Of a DNA stretch of 64,000 nucleotides, positions 37,427 to 47,449 are shown one piece after another. The stretch is from Symbiodinium sp. CCMP2592. Its lineage: Eukaryota; Sar; Dinophyceae; Suessiales; Symbiodiniaceae. The notes below the pieces were generated by a model. That model did not search any database. It was not told the origin of the DNA and saw only the letters and a list, made by a program, of their open reading frames with translations. The stretch is from the NCBI GenBank assembly GCA_905221615.1, contig CAJNDT010006182.1, positions 301,128-365,127 on the forward strand, written 5' to 3'. Position 1 is the first letter of the stretch. Each line of letters starts with the position of its first letter. The translations under genes and the position numbers were made by a program.

Positions 37427-39028
37427 GAAAGTGCGCGGAGGGCTGGGGGGACGGCGCCAGGGAAGCCTCTTAAAGCCCAGGTCCAACAAGATATCCGACG
37501 TTGGGTCGCTCTTATGTTTATCGACTTGTGGATTTCAGGCCTCCAAGTCAGATTCTCATAGAAGCGTGAACGGGAGGTCAAGTCGCTTGCAGCCCATGGG
37601 CCCTACAGACACCCAAAGCGGACCACGATGGGCTCGCAGTCCTTGTCTTCGGACTGAAATTCGGATGGAAACCAGTATTCACTCTTCCCTGCCTCCCTCC
37701 CGCCCTGCCTCCCTGCCTTCCTCTGTGTCTCGCTCGCTCGCTCTCTCTCTCTCTCTGCCTCGATCTTTGTCTTCTTTCCTTTGTGTATGTAAATTTCATA
37801 CATACATATATGTGCCTATATTCGTGTGTGTATATATACATACAGGCCATGTAAAGAGCAATACACACCCGCAGCCTCTAAGACCGAAAGCCGAAGCTTG
37901 TTTCTGTTCGATGCCAGAGCTTATCATTCAGGGTACAGGGCCGTTAAGACTTCAGAAAGAAATTGGCATAAAGCACGCTTCAAGGTTTCCGGTGTTGAGC
38001 GTTGGGAGTTTCGATCCGCGAGCACCTTCTGAATGGACCTGCTGGATAGCCTTCAGGCTTGGCAGACACAGACCTTGCCCAAGCCTCGGCACCCGTGAGA
38101 TCCTTCGGGGCCATTAGAATAGAGTCGGCTTAAGCAGGGGTTTTGCGCAGCTTCCGCAGCGTTGCACACCAGCCTCGTCCCCAAAGACCACGAAGAGAAC
38201 TCCCTTCCTTCATCGTAACCGCATGGAAAGGGTGAGGCCAATGTTGGGCCATATGCTTGTGGACTAGCATATCAAGTTTAAATCAAGCACCGCATGCTTT
38301 GAAAGGGCTCGAAGCGGTTGAGGATGTCGGCTGTACTGCCTGCGCGCCGACACAAGAACAAGATTTTGGCACCTAGAGTGATGTCACACAGCTCTCCTGA
38401 GTGATTTGCATTGTGGTAAAGTGGGTCTCTTTCAAAGTGAGCATGTTCAGGCCCTCGTTTGTAGTCACAGTCTGTTGAGACGTATCTTGTGCCTGCTGTC
38501 AGTACAATCTTTTCAGAGCAGGCACGTTGCCTGAGTCCTGCGTCTGAATTCCATCTGGCATGCCGAGGGTTCGCTCGGGCAATCCTCCGCCGAGGCGTGA
38601 CGTCGTGGCGTCAGAACACTGGCTAGTATCAGCGATAGTGCTCTGTTGCTGTAGCTCTTCGTATGCTTACTTTGTTTATCAGCATGCACAGTGCAGCGAA
38701 CGTATAGAGTACAGAAAACCATGGTCCTCCCACAGAGAGGCCTAGGTCTGGAAGCTGTCACGGTGCTGCTTGGAGTGCTCAAAACTACTGAGAGCTTTGC
38801 ATCATCAAGATGCCCACGGAAAAGTTTAGGCGGTTCAGGTTCCTCAAGCAGTTCTCCGTGTGAAGCTGCTGTGCAACTACTGTATTGGTGTTCTTTCCTC
38901 GGTCCTAGGACATAGAAACAAAGCTAGTGCATGCGCATTTCATCTGCAACATTCTTTGGACTGCACGCCCATGGTAGCCTGCAGCATCCGGGGCCGATGA
39001 CGGCTTGAGGCACACCGATACGCCTAAG
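37427..39028. other. Intergenic DNA between amine oxidase and GNAT gene
   Basis: No coding sequence recognised. A CT-rich microsatellite (TCCC then CTCT) lies at about 37682-37760 and a TATACATA stretch at 37795-37845. Nothing like a promoter element is visible; dinoflagellate promoters are poorly defined. Confidence 0.6.
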
Positions 39029-39472
39029 ATGAGCTTAGTGGACCGCGCGGAAGTGGTCGAGTTACACTTCGAAGAGACATATCCCCTCCGTGAGCGTGTT
39101 CTTTGGCCCGGTCGACCAGACCTGGCAGCGCTCTCTTGCGATGCGCAAGGAAAGCACTTCGGCTTACGTTTGCTAAGTGAGGCACGCAACGAGCTTGTGT
39201 CAGTTGTGTCTGTATTTGCCAGTGATGATGGCCGGGAGGCGCAATTCAGAAAGTTTGCCACTGCGTCCGAGTATCAGGGTCAGGGTCTTGGGTCCAAGCT
39301 GCTACAGCATATCATCGAGGAAGCGAAACATCAGGGCGTTGAGCGGCTTTGGTGCGACGCCCGCACGGCTCAAGCTCATTTCTACAAGAAGCGGGGAATG
39401 CAGTCTGTGGATGGTGGCGCCACCTTCCTCAAGAGCGGTGTAGAATACGTTCGAATGGAAATGCGGCTCTGA
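39029..39472 (+). CDS. GNAT-family N-acetyltransferase, single exon, intact
   Basis: A 147-residue protein matching a compact GNAT domain, which transfers acetyl from acetyl-CoA to an amine. The diagnostic motif A is QFRKFATASEYQGQGLGSKL: a beta strand leading into the Q/RxxGxG/A pyrophosphate loop, here QGQGLG. It is followed by HIIEEAKHQGVERLWCDAR and a C-terminal AHFYKKRGM (motif B, with the Phe-Tyr and Arg-Gly-Met typical of the family). The end is VEYVRMEMRL, a usual closing strand. I chose ATG 39029 because the frame upstream has only a TTG. No intron interrupts it, which contrasts with its neighbours and could mean a retrocopied gene. The substrate is unknown; small GNATs of this kind often act on small molecules. 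Confidence 0.88.
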   Translation: MSLVDRAEVVELHFEETYPLRERVLWPGRPDLAALSCDAQGKHFGLRLLSEARNELVSVVSVFASDDGREAQFRKFATASEYQGQGLGSKLLQHIIEEAKHQGVERLWCDARTAQAHFYKKRGMQSVDGGATFLKSGVEYVRMEMRL

Positions 39473-40596
39473 GCCTTTTCGTCCTGCCGCACCTGTCGGG
39501 CCTGTATTCGGCAAGCGCACTGCCATTCAAAGTAAAGGGCAGCTATCATCACCTATCCGATCCGTGTGCCCGAGTGAGCAAAACTCGCTGTTGGTTTTGT
39601 TGCTATTGTTATTGCTCTTGTTCCGGTTCTTGTAGTGTTTGTGTTCCCTTTGTTCTTGTTGCTCTGGACTTCTTCGTCGCTCTCCTTCTCCTCATCCTTG
39701 TCCTGGCCGTCTTCCCCGTCCACGTAACTGTTGTCGCGATTGTCGCTGTTGTTACTCCGTTTGATACTATCTGTGGTCGTCGTCTTTGCTTGGTGTTGTT
39801 GGTGGTGGTGCTGCTGCTGGCGTGCTGGCGTGTAGGTTTGTGGGTGTGTCGGCTGTCGGTGTATCGGTGTATCGGTGTGTCGGTGTGTCGGTGTGTTGGT
39901 GTGTCGTGGCTGCTGCTGTTGTTGTGGTTGCTCTTGCTGCTGTTGTTGTTGTGGTACTGGCGAGGATTATGATTCTCATGACGCTGGTTTTTGCTGTAAT
40001 ATCCATGAGCCTCTATGGCATTTCAAGCTTGGCCAGGTGTTGGGACCGCCCTTTTCTTGGATGGCTGGGCCGGGCTCCTCAAACTTGAAGGGCCTGATAA
40101 TGTAAACGAGTTCCAGGACACTGCAGTTCTGCACTTCTTTGGCATTGCATGCCTGACCCAGGCGAAATATGTATGACGGAACTTGAATTTCAGGGCTGTG
40201 CTCTTGGAGCGATGCTTGCGACTAGATTCCATGGGCAGCAGTGCGCTGTGGCGGCATGTTGGCTTGCTTGGCATTACATGCTCTGTGCACGAGCTAGCAG
40301 CTAGCAACATAGGAGCCTGAATGGAGTATTACTTATTCTTGCCTGCTTTGTAGTTAGTTATAATAGGGTAGCTGTCAAGCCGCTTATGCCAGGTATTGTG
40401 CTGTGCAGTTACTGGTGGTTTCTATTCCTGGTAACGGATGATGGTGCCACGACGGGAAAGGTTTAACGCACCTATGCAATGAGAACAGGCAACCTTATCC
40501 TCGTCTATGCGCAAGTCAAGAACTGGAAGAGTCGAATCAAGTGGAAAATATGCCCAGGGCTGATTGTGCTATTCATGGAAAATATTTGCATTTACT
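39473..40596. other. Intergenic DNA with GT-rich minisatellite
   Basis: No gene recognised. From about 39790 to 39965 there is GTTGGTGGTGGTGCTGCTG-type DNA and a short minisatellite of GTGTCGGTGTGTCGGTGTAT pattern (39845-39905). Confidence 0.6.
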
Positions 40597-40983
40597 GTGG
40601 AGGGCCGACCTGGCGAAGCCAGAATTGCTTGTGTTTTGCGGGCCTTAAAATGGGGTCGCCCGACAGCCCCATAACTGTGCAGCTTTGAGATCGTACAAAG
40701 ACAGGGAATTTTTCCAGAGGTGACTCTAGCATCTCTGAACAGAGCCGATCAAGCCATGCCATGCAGAGTTATGGTATCGAGAAGGTCGGCCGGAACAGAT
40801 CATACAAGAGCGGCGGAATTTTCTGGAAGGCATCTCCACCAGATCTGAACAGGACTTCTTGAGCTGTGTAGATTTATGGTATCGAGAGGTGCGGCTGACG
40901 GTTCGGAATTTGTGCACGGTGCTTAACTCCAAAACCCCTCATGCACGACATGGGCTCACCTGGCTCTTGCCAGATTTTTTTTG

Positions 40984-41080
40984 CCACCAAGCGAAGCCAA
41001 ATTGCCTGGCTTGTTCGACTCCACAATTGGAGCGCGTGTGCTGCAGTTGGTCCGCATCCAAAGTGGACAACTCAGCAGTC
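40984..41080 (-). repeat. Inverted copy of a unit segment
   Basis: This roughly 90-base stretch is the near-exact reverse complement of 42180-42272 (shared strings include AAGCGAAGCCAAATTG, CACAATTGGAG and CTGCAGTTGGTCCGCA). It sits in unit 1 where units 2 and 3 have different DNA. Confidence 0.85.
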
Positions 41081-42443
41081 ACACGGTTTGGGGGCAATAC
41101 TAAGCCGAATGGCCAGGCAGGGTTGTGAATGGCCCTTTCTCGACCATGTCATTCACCCGCCCAGTGGCTGCAGACGAACCTCCTCGCCATTCCCTATCCC
41201 AAAGACCGGCGGAAGTGGGCTCAAGTGTAGTTGCTGCGTCTGCTAACGCTGTTGTGCTGCCTTCTGCTGTTCCTGCACTGCTGTAAGTGTTTTCTGAAAC
41301 GCTTGTATAAGTCCTGCTTCTCTTTGGCTTCTTGAAGCTGCTGAGTTCCTAATCTCCTCTGCTAGTGTCTGTATTCCTTGTAAGGTCTGTGCATTGATCT
41401 CTGCGAGCGCTTTCAATGCATCCTCCATTCCTTTTTGCTTCAAGGTTGCTGTACACTAGTGTGACTTTGCACTGCTTCCTGTTCACTTGCTTGTACTCTC
41501 CTTTCTTCTCTTGTTTTCCTTGGTGCTTTGAGGAGTTTCTAGTTCCAATGCTTGGATCAGAAGATGATTGTGGCTACATCTTAATAAAAGGTATCAAGAC
41601 CAATGAATTGCTTTTGGTTGGGTGTCTCTTTGCGCAGGTTGCATCCGCTGTCACAAACTCGGCCTTTGGAGGTCTTGCGCCTTAGCACGGACGGACAACA
41701 TCGCAACAGGCGCTTCAAGGGACTTTGTTGCTCAGCAAATTCCAGCACATCTCCGCGCAACACAGACTCGTGCCACCCCTCTACAACACAAGTCCGTGTA
41801 TTTTCTGATTTCGGACAGGATTCTGCGCCTGTTTGGAAAAAGTGTCATTTGATCTTTGGTGTTTTTCGGTCTGCCTCAAATGTTAGAAGTGCTTTTGAAT
41901 CAGGTTAGTGACCGCACTCGTTTTGTCTCGTTTCGTTTTGCTTCGAATGTTTTTCAGCTCAAGTGAAAGATGCACACTCTGTTTTTCTTGGAAGCGGACT
42001 TCGGCCTCGCCTGTGCAAGGTAGAAGTTAAGAGTTCTTCTGGAAGGCACCTGTGCCAAGAAAGCATCAAAGTTACCTGTTTGGACCAGATCCTATTTGTC
42101 CGAAAAGTCCGCCTGCAGCTCAAAGGTGGAAGTGTTCTAGCTGCTGTGTCTGGAACACCTGTTCGGCCACCAGTGCCGCCGATGTCCACTTTGGGTGCGG
42201 ACCAACTGCAGCACACGCGGCTCCAATTGTGGGGTAGAACAAGCTAAGCAATTTGGCTTCGCTTGAGTGGCCCCCCTCTGTTCTCTCATGTCTTTCACTT
42301 CTACAGGCAAGCTGTCTGTTGGAAATTCTTGTTCTTGGAGAATGATTTTTCCACACTGGATGCCTGCCTGTGGGCCGGTCGCCTTGATGTAGCAGTGTGT
42401 GTGGAATGCACGGGCTTGGCTTGGGCCCCAACATGCGAAATTC

Positions 42444-42581
42444 GCGACCCCAAAACAGGGGCCGCCAAGCGGCCCCGATTTTGGGGTCCTCTAGTTGCCA
42501 GTCAAAATATGTTAAAGGAGGTTGGCTGCATTTCGCGGCTCCTTTTCTGGGGCCGCGAGACGGCCCCATTTTTGGGGTCGC
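42444..42581. repeat. 138-bp foldback element inside repeat unit 1
   Basis: The ends are inverted: GCGACCCCAAAA then GGGGCC on the left against GGCCCC then TTTTTGGGGTCGC on the right. A smaller hairpin (GGCCGC-CAA-GCGGCC inside matching CCCCAAAA/TTTTGGGG arms) lies in the left half. It codes for nothing and resembles a tiny MITE or foldback. Confidence 0.75.
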
Positions 42582-44077
42582 AAGTGTGATTCCTGCACCC
42601 ACAGCGGCTGAATCTCGTCAGCTGTGCATGTCATTGATTGTATTGACTTTGGGGAGCGTCTGGTGGAGGACCGTTTGGAAGGTCGGAACTTGTCCAAAGC
42701 AGCTGTGTTGCTTGCCCTTAATGGTGCTGCAGCCAGCGGGGTGCAACTGTGGAGGGCCGACCTGGCGAAGCCAGAATTGCTTGTGTTTTGCGGGCCTTAA
42801 AATGGGGTCGCCCGACAGCCCCATAACTGTGCAGCTTTGAGATCGTACAAAGACAGGGAATTTTTCCAGAGGTGACTCTAGCATCTCTGAACAGAGATGC
42901 CATGCAGAGTTATGGTATCGAGAAGGTCGGCCGGAACAGATCATACAAGAGCGGCGGAATTTTCTGGAAGGCATCTCCACCAGATCTGAACAGGACTTCT
43001 TGAGCTGTGTAGAGTTATGGTATCGAGAGGTGCGGCTGACGGTTCGGAATTTGTGCACGTTGCTTAACTCCAAAACCCCTCATGCACGACATGGGCTCAC
43101 CTGGCTCTTGCCAGATTTTTTTTGCTCTTTTAGCAGAGACCCATTTGTAACATTCCTTGCCTCTGCCTTGCTTCTGGTTGCATTTGCTGTTGCTGGAACG
43201 GCTGTTGCGTCCCCTCAAACAGTCCGAACTGCACTTTTCGCTGCCGGAAGTTGCGCCTCTACTTCAATTTCTTTTTGCTCTCTGAGTCTGTGCGAGCGTC
43301 AAATCGGTTTTTTTTTTAAACTTTTGCAAGCAAACACCATTCTTTCCAATGCTTGGATTAGAAGATGATTGTGGCTACATCTTAATAAAAGGTATCAAGA
43401 CCAATGAATTGCTTTCTTGGTTGCGTGTGGACGGACAACATCGCAACAGGCGCTTCAAGGGGCTTTGTTGCTCAGCAAATTCCACCACATCTCCGCGCAA
43501 CACAGACCCGTGCCACTCCTCCGCAACACAGGTCCGTGTATTTTCTGATTTCGGACAGGATTCTGCGCCTGTTTGGAAAAAGTGTCATTTGATCTTTGGT
43601 GTTTGTTCGGTCTGCCTCAAATGTTAGTAAGTGCTTTTGAATCAGGTTAGTGACCGCACTCGTTTTCTCGTTTCGCCAAGAAAGCATCAAAGTTACCTGT
43701 TTGGACCAGATCCTATTTGTCCGAAAAGTCCGCCTGCAGCTCAAAGGTGGAAGTGTTTTAGCTGCTGTGTCTGGAACATCTGTGCGGCCACCAGTGCTCC
43801 GATGGTCCACTTTCGGGGCGGGACCCAACTGCAGCCCACAAACTCGGTGGCTCCACAATTGTGGGTTCGAAACAAGCAAGTAAACAATTGGGCTTCGCTT
43901 GGAGTGTCCCCCCTCTGATCTCATCATGTCTTCACGTCTACAGGCAAGCTATCTGTTGAAAATTCTTGTTCTTGGAGAATGATTTTTTCCACACTGGATG
44001 CCTGCCTGTGGCGGTTCCGCCTTGAATTTAGCAGTGGTGGAATTGCACGGGCTTGCTTGGGCCCCAACATGCTAATT

Positions 44078-44215
44078 CGCAGACCCCAAAACAGGCCGCC
44101 AAGCGGCCCCGATTTTGGGTCCTCTAGTTGCCCGTCAAAATGTGTTAAAGGAGGTTGGCTGCATTTCGCGGCTCCCTTTCTGGGGGCCGCGAGACGGCCC
44201 CAGTTTTGGGGTCGC
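44078..44215. repeat. Foldback element inside repeat unit 2
   Basis: Second copy of the foldback described at 42444-42581, with a few substitutions that weaken the pairing at the left end. Confidence 0.7.
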
Positions 44216-45395
44216 AAGTTTGATTCCTGCACCCACAGCGGCTGAATCTCGTCAGCTGTGCATGTCATTGATTGTATTGACTTTGGGGAGCGTCTGGTGG
44301 AGGCCCGTTTGGAAGGTCGGAACTTGTCCAAAGCAGCTGTGTTGCTTGCCCTTAATGGTGCTGCAGCCAGCGGAGTGCAACTGTGGAGGGCCGACCTGGC
44401 GAAGCCAGAATTGCTTGTGTTTTGCGGGCCTTAAAATGGGGTCGCCCGACAGCCCCATCACTGTGCAGCTTTGAGATCGTACAAAGACACGGAAATTTTT
44501 CCAGAGGTGACTCTAGCATTTCTGAACAGAGCAGATCAAGCCATGCAGAGTTATGGTATCGAGAAGGTCGGCCGGAACAGATCATACAAGAGCGGCGGAA
44601 TTTTCTGGAAGGCATCTCCACCAGATCTGAACAGGACTTCTTGCGCTGTGTAGAGTTATGGTATCGAGAGGTGCGGCTGACGGTTCGGAATTTGTGCACG
44701 GTGCTTAACTCCAAAACCCCTCATGCACGACATGGGCTCACCTGGCTCTTGCCAGATTTTTTTTGCTCTTTTAGCAGAGACCCATTTGTAACATTCCTTG
44801 CCTCTGCCTTGCTTCTGGTTGCATGTGCTGTTGCTGGAACGGCTGTTGCGTCCCCTCAAACAGTCCGAATTGCACTTTTCGCTGCCGGAAGTTGCGCCTT
44901 TATCTGTGCGAGCGTCAAATCAGGTTTTTTTTCAAAAACTTTTGCAAGCAAACACCATTCTTTCCAATGCTGATTAGAAGATGATTGTGCTACATCTTAA
45001 TAAAAGGTATCAAGACCAATGAATTGCTTTTTTGGTTGCGTGTCTCTTTGCGCAGGTTGCATCCACTGTCACAAACCTCGGCCTTCGGAGGTCTTGCGCC
45101 TCAGCACGGACGGACAACATCGCAACAGGCGCTTCAAGGGACTTTGTTGCTCAGCAAATTCCACCACATCTCCGCGCAACACAGACCCGTGCCACCCCCC
45201 CGCAACACAGGTCCGTGTATTTTCTGATTTCAGACAGGATTCTGCGACTGTTGGAAAAAAGTGTCATTTGATTTCTGTGAGGGCCGACCTGGCGAAGCAG
45301 AATTGCTTGTGTTTTGCGGGCCTCTTAAAATGGGTCGCCCGACAGACCCATAAACTGTGCGCTTGAGATCGTACAAAGAAGGGAATCCTAGGGCG

Positions 45396-47449
45396 CCCAA
45401 CGGCATGTAAATATCCATGCCGATACGAATGCTTACACTTGCCGTCGAAACGCATGGATCTTAAATTAAAATCCATCACTCATGTAATTTAGGAAAACAC
45501 ACACTTTTCGATTATTCTGCACATCGTTTGGCTAAGCATAACCTTATAACCCGGGCCCCCTGGAATCCCCACATTAAGTGCTTCTTCACCACAGTATGTC
45601 GATGTCATGCTATGCTGGGTAGCCCAATTGAAGTTTCACGTAGGGACCTTGCCAAAGAAACCCGGAAGCAAAGCCTTACTCCAAATAAGCTATAGCTGTA
45701 TCATATAAGTTGATCAAAGCCACATTCGTAAACAAAATCCTATGGGGTTGCTAGCTTAACCAAACCCTGCACAGCAAGCTTTACATCCCCAAGCCGAGGT
45801 CGAAAACTCGATCTACAATCACATTGCCGTGGGCAATATCTTCACTTCCTTAAGGAACCCTATGATACTTGCCCTGGCTATGTCCATAGATGGGAATGCC
45901 AAGCCTATAGTACTAAATTATCAGGTTGGCCCAGGCATGATGGAATTGCTGCAGCAGTCCTCTGGCTTTAGTGGCTTATACAGTATCGTTCAATGCAGAT
46001 CTACTTGTCGTTCCATATATAGTCTAAAAATATCTAAGTGTCTAGTGCTCAACCTTTAAGGAGCCAACACTGGGATGTGTGTATTCACTTGCAATACTTA
46101 CCTGTGCATGTTACGCACATATATTAGGATGTTACATGCATTCACACATACATGCATACAGATACTACGCATGCTCCATACATGGCGACGGCATAGTGGG
46201 GAGTGTCGCCATCGACAATGCTGAAGCCAGTGGTCCTCCTGATCTTGGCAAGGTCTCGCTGGCTCTTATTGGTGCCTCTACATCAGGGGGTTCTGTTAAT
46301 TGCATGCCCGATCGAGTTGTGCATGCTTGCATGGCATATATGTTGAGCAACATTGGAACCGTGCATGCAGAGACTTCGGCTTCCAGCTTATGCGCACTAC
46401 TGTGTGCGGACTGCATGAATGCATGTGTAACCTGTAGCTAGCTACGTAGCTGTGGGCAGTCAGGCATGTTGCGACGACTAAGCTGTGCGTCTAGTGGTCA
46501 GCATGACAAGCCTTGCGGAAGTATGGGCTTCACTGCCTGGACTGAAGGAGCGTGGGGCTTCCGGGCGGCTCGTTATCGGGCCTGTGAACCTTCAGCGGGC
46601 TGACTTGGACTTCAACTGGAATATCACAGGTCATGCCATTCTTTGGGTGGGAGTGAGACCAAGTGTGGACCCCATTGCCGATAGCGTGGGGGACTTCTTC
46701 CATATGACCCGGGTCAAAGGGGCCAAACCGGCTTCACGACACTTAGCTGTTAAGTTCTGCTGATCGATTGTGATGCGCGCAAATATGTTTCCAAAGAGTG
46801 CCTTGGCTAAGGAGACTTTTGTAAGGCTGCAGCGTGGAAAGTGCGGAACCTCATCACCATGTTCTGCGCGATACTAGTATGCATGATTTTGGAGCCTTTG
46901 CTCGCGTGGTCTTGATTGAGATAGCCTTGGGCCTTTAAACTTGCATACCCTGTACAACCCAGGATAGCGAAGAAACCACACCGGCCTCGCGAACCCAATA
47001 TCATTCGGCTTTATCAGCTGGTGGGAGTGCCAGTCCCTGAAGGCAAGGCTCTTACACAGACTTTTGCAAACCATATTGTGAAGTATATCTATATAATACC
47101 TAGATAGGTAAGCCAAACCCGAATTTCCCAGGTCGCAGTCCTCACCAATCCATCGACGATGCCCAGGCAGCCTGGGGAAACAGGGTATGAACTCGTCACG
47201 GTGGTGTGTGCATGGGGTCAGTTATTAAACGGATCACCTTTATATTACATAAATTTAATAGCCCATGTATGCTAATCTCATTGTATCGCAGGGAATGCCT
47301 ATCGCTGTCCACGTTCTAATCTGTCCCGTGCTACCTCGTAAACCCCTAAAAGTTAGCGGCAAGCCGGCAAAACCGTAACACCAAATCCTGGGCCAACTAT
47401 AGAGCTAAAGTACTCTATGCAAATTGGTGGTTGAGCTGTGGGGCCCTAG
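45396..47449. other. Intergenic or upstream-exon DNA
   Basis: No family recognised. Two + frames have protein-like composition and could be upstream exons of the next gene: about 46168-46438 (starts near Gly-Asp-Gly-Ile-Val) and about 46503-46763 (Thr-Ser-Leu-Ala-Glu-Val, 87 residues to TGA). A CATGCATACA-rich stretch lies at about 46110-46180. The first confident exon downstream starts straight after a CTAG acceptor at 47450, so at least one upstream exon must exist somewhere here if the model is right. Confidence 0.4.

Larger units (their letters stand above)
40597..45395 (+). repeat. Direct array of long repeat units (three plus a fragment)
   Basis: Units begin with the same string (TGTGGAGGGCCGACCTGGCG) at 40597, 42748 and 44382, with a shortened start at 45275. 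Unit lengths are about 2151, 1634 and 893 bases, then a remnant. Shared blocks in the same order are: the opening 230 bases, an ATTTTTTTTGC run, a Leu/Ala-rich TAACATTCCTTGCC block (units 2 and 3), an AGAAGATGATTGTG...TAATAAAAGGTATC block (41556, 43363, 44976), and a GGACGGACAACATCGC block (41690, 43429, 45109). Identity between units looks very high, so the duplications are recent. Several frames stay open in parallel, so no coding frame can be chosen. Unit 1 has extra DNA, including an inverted fragment. Confidence 0.88.

Noticed and set aside
40597..45395. CRISPR-like or tandem gene array
   Set aside because: Units are kilobase-sized with no short spacers, and no frame is favoured over the others; it is a segmental repeat array.
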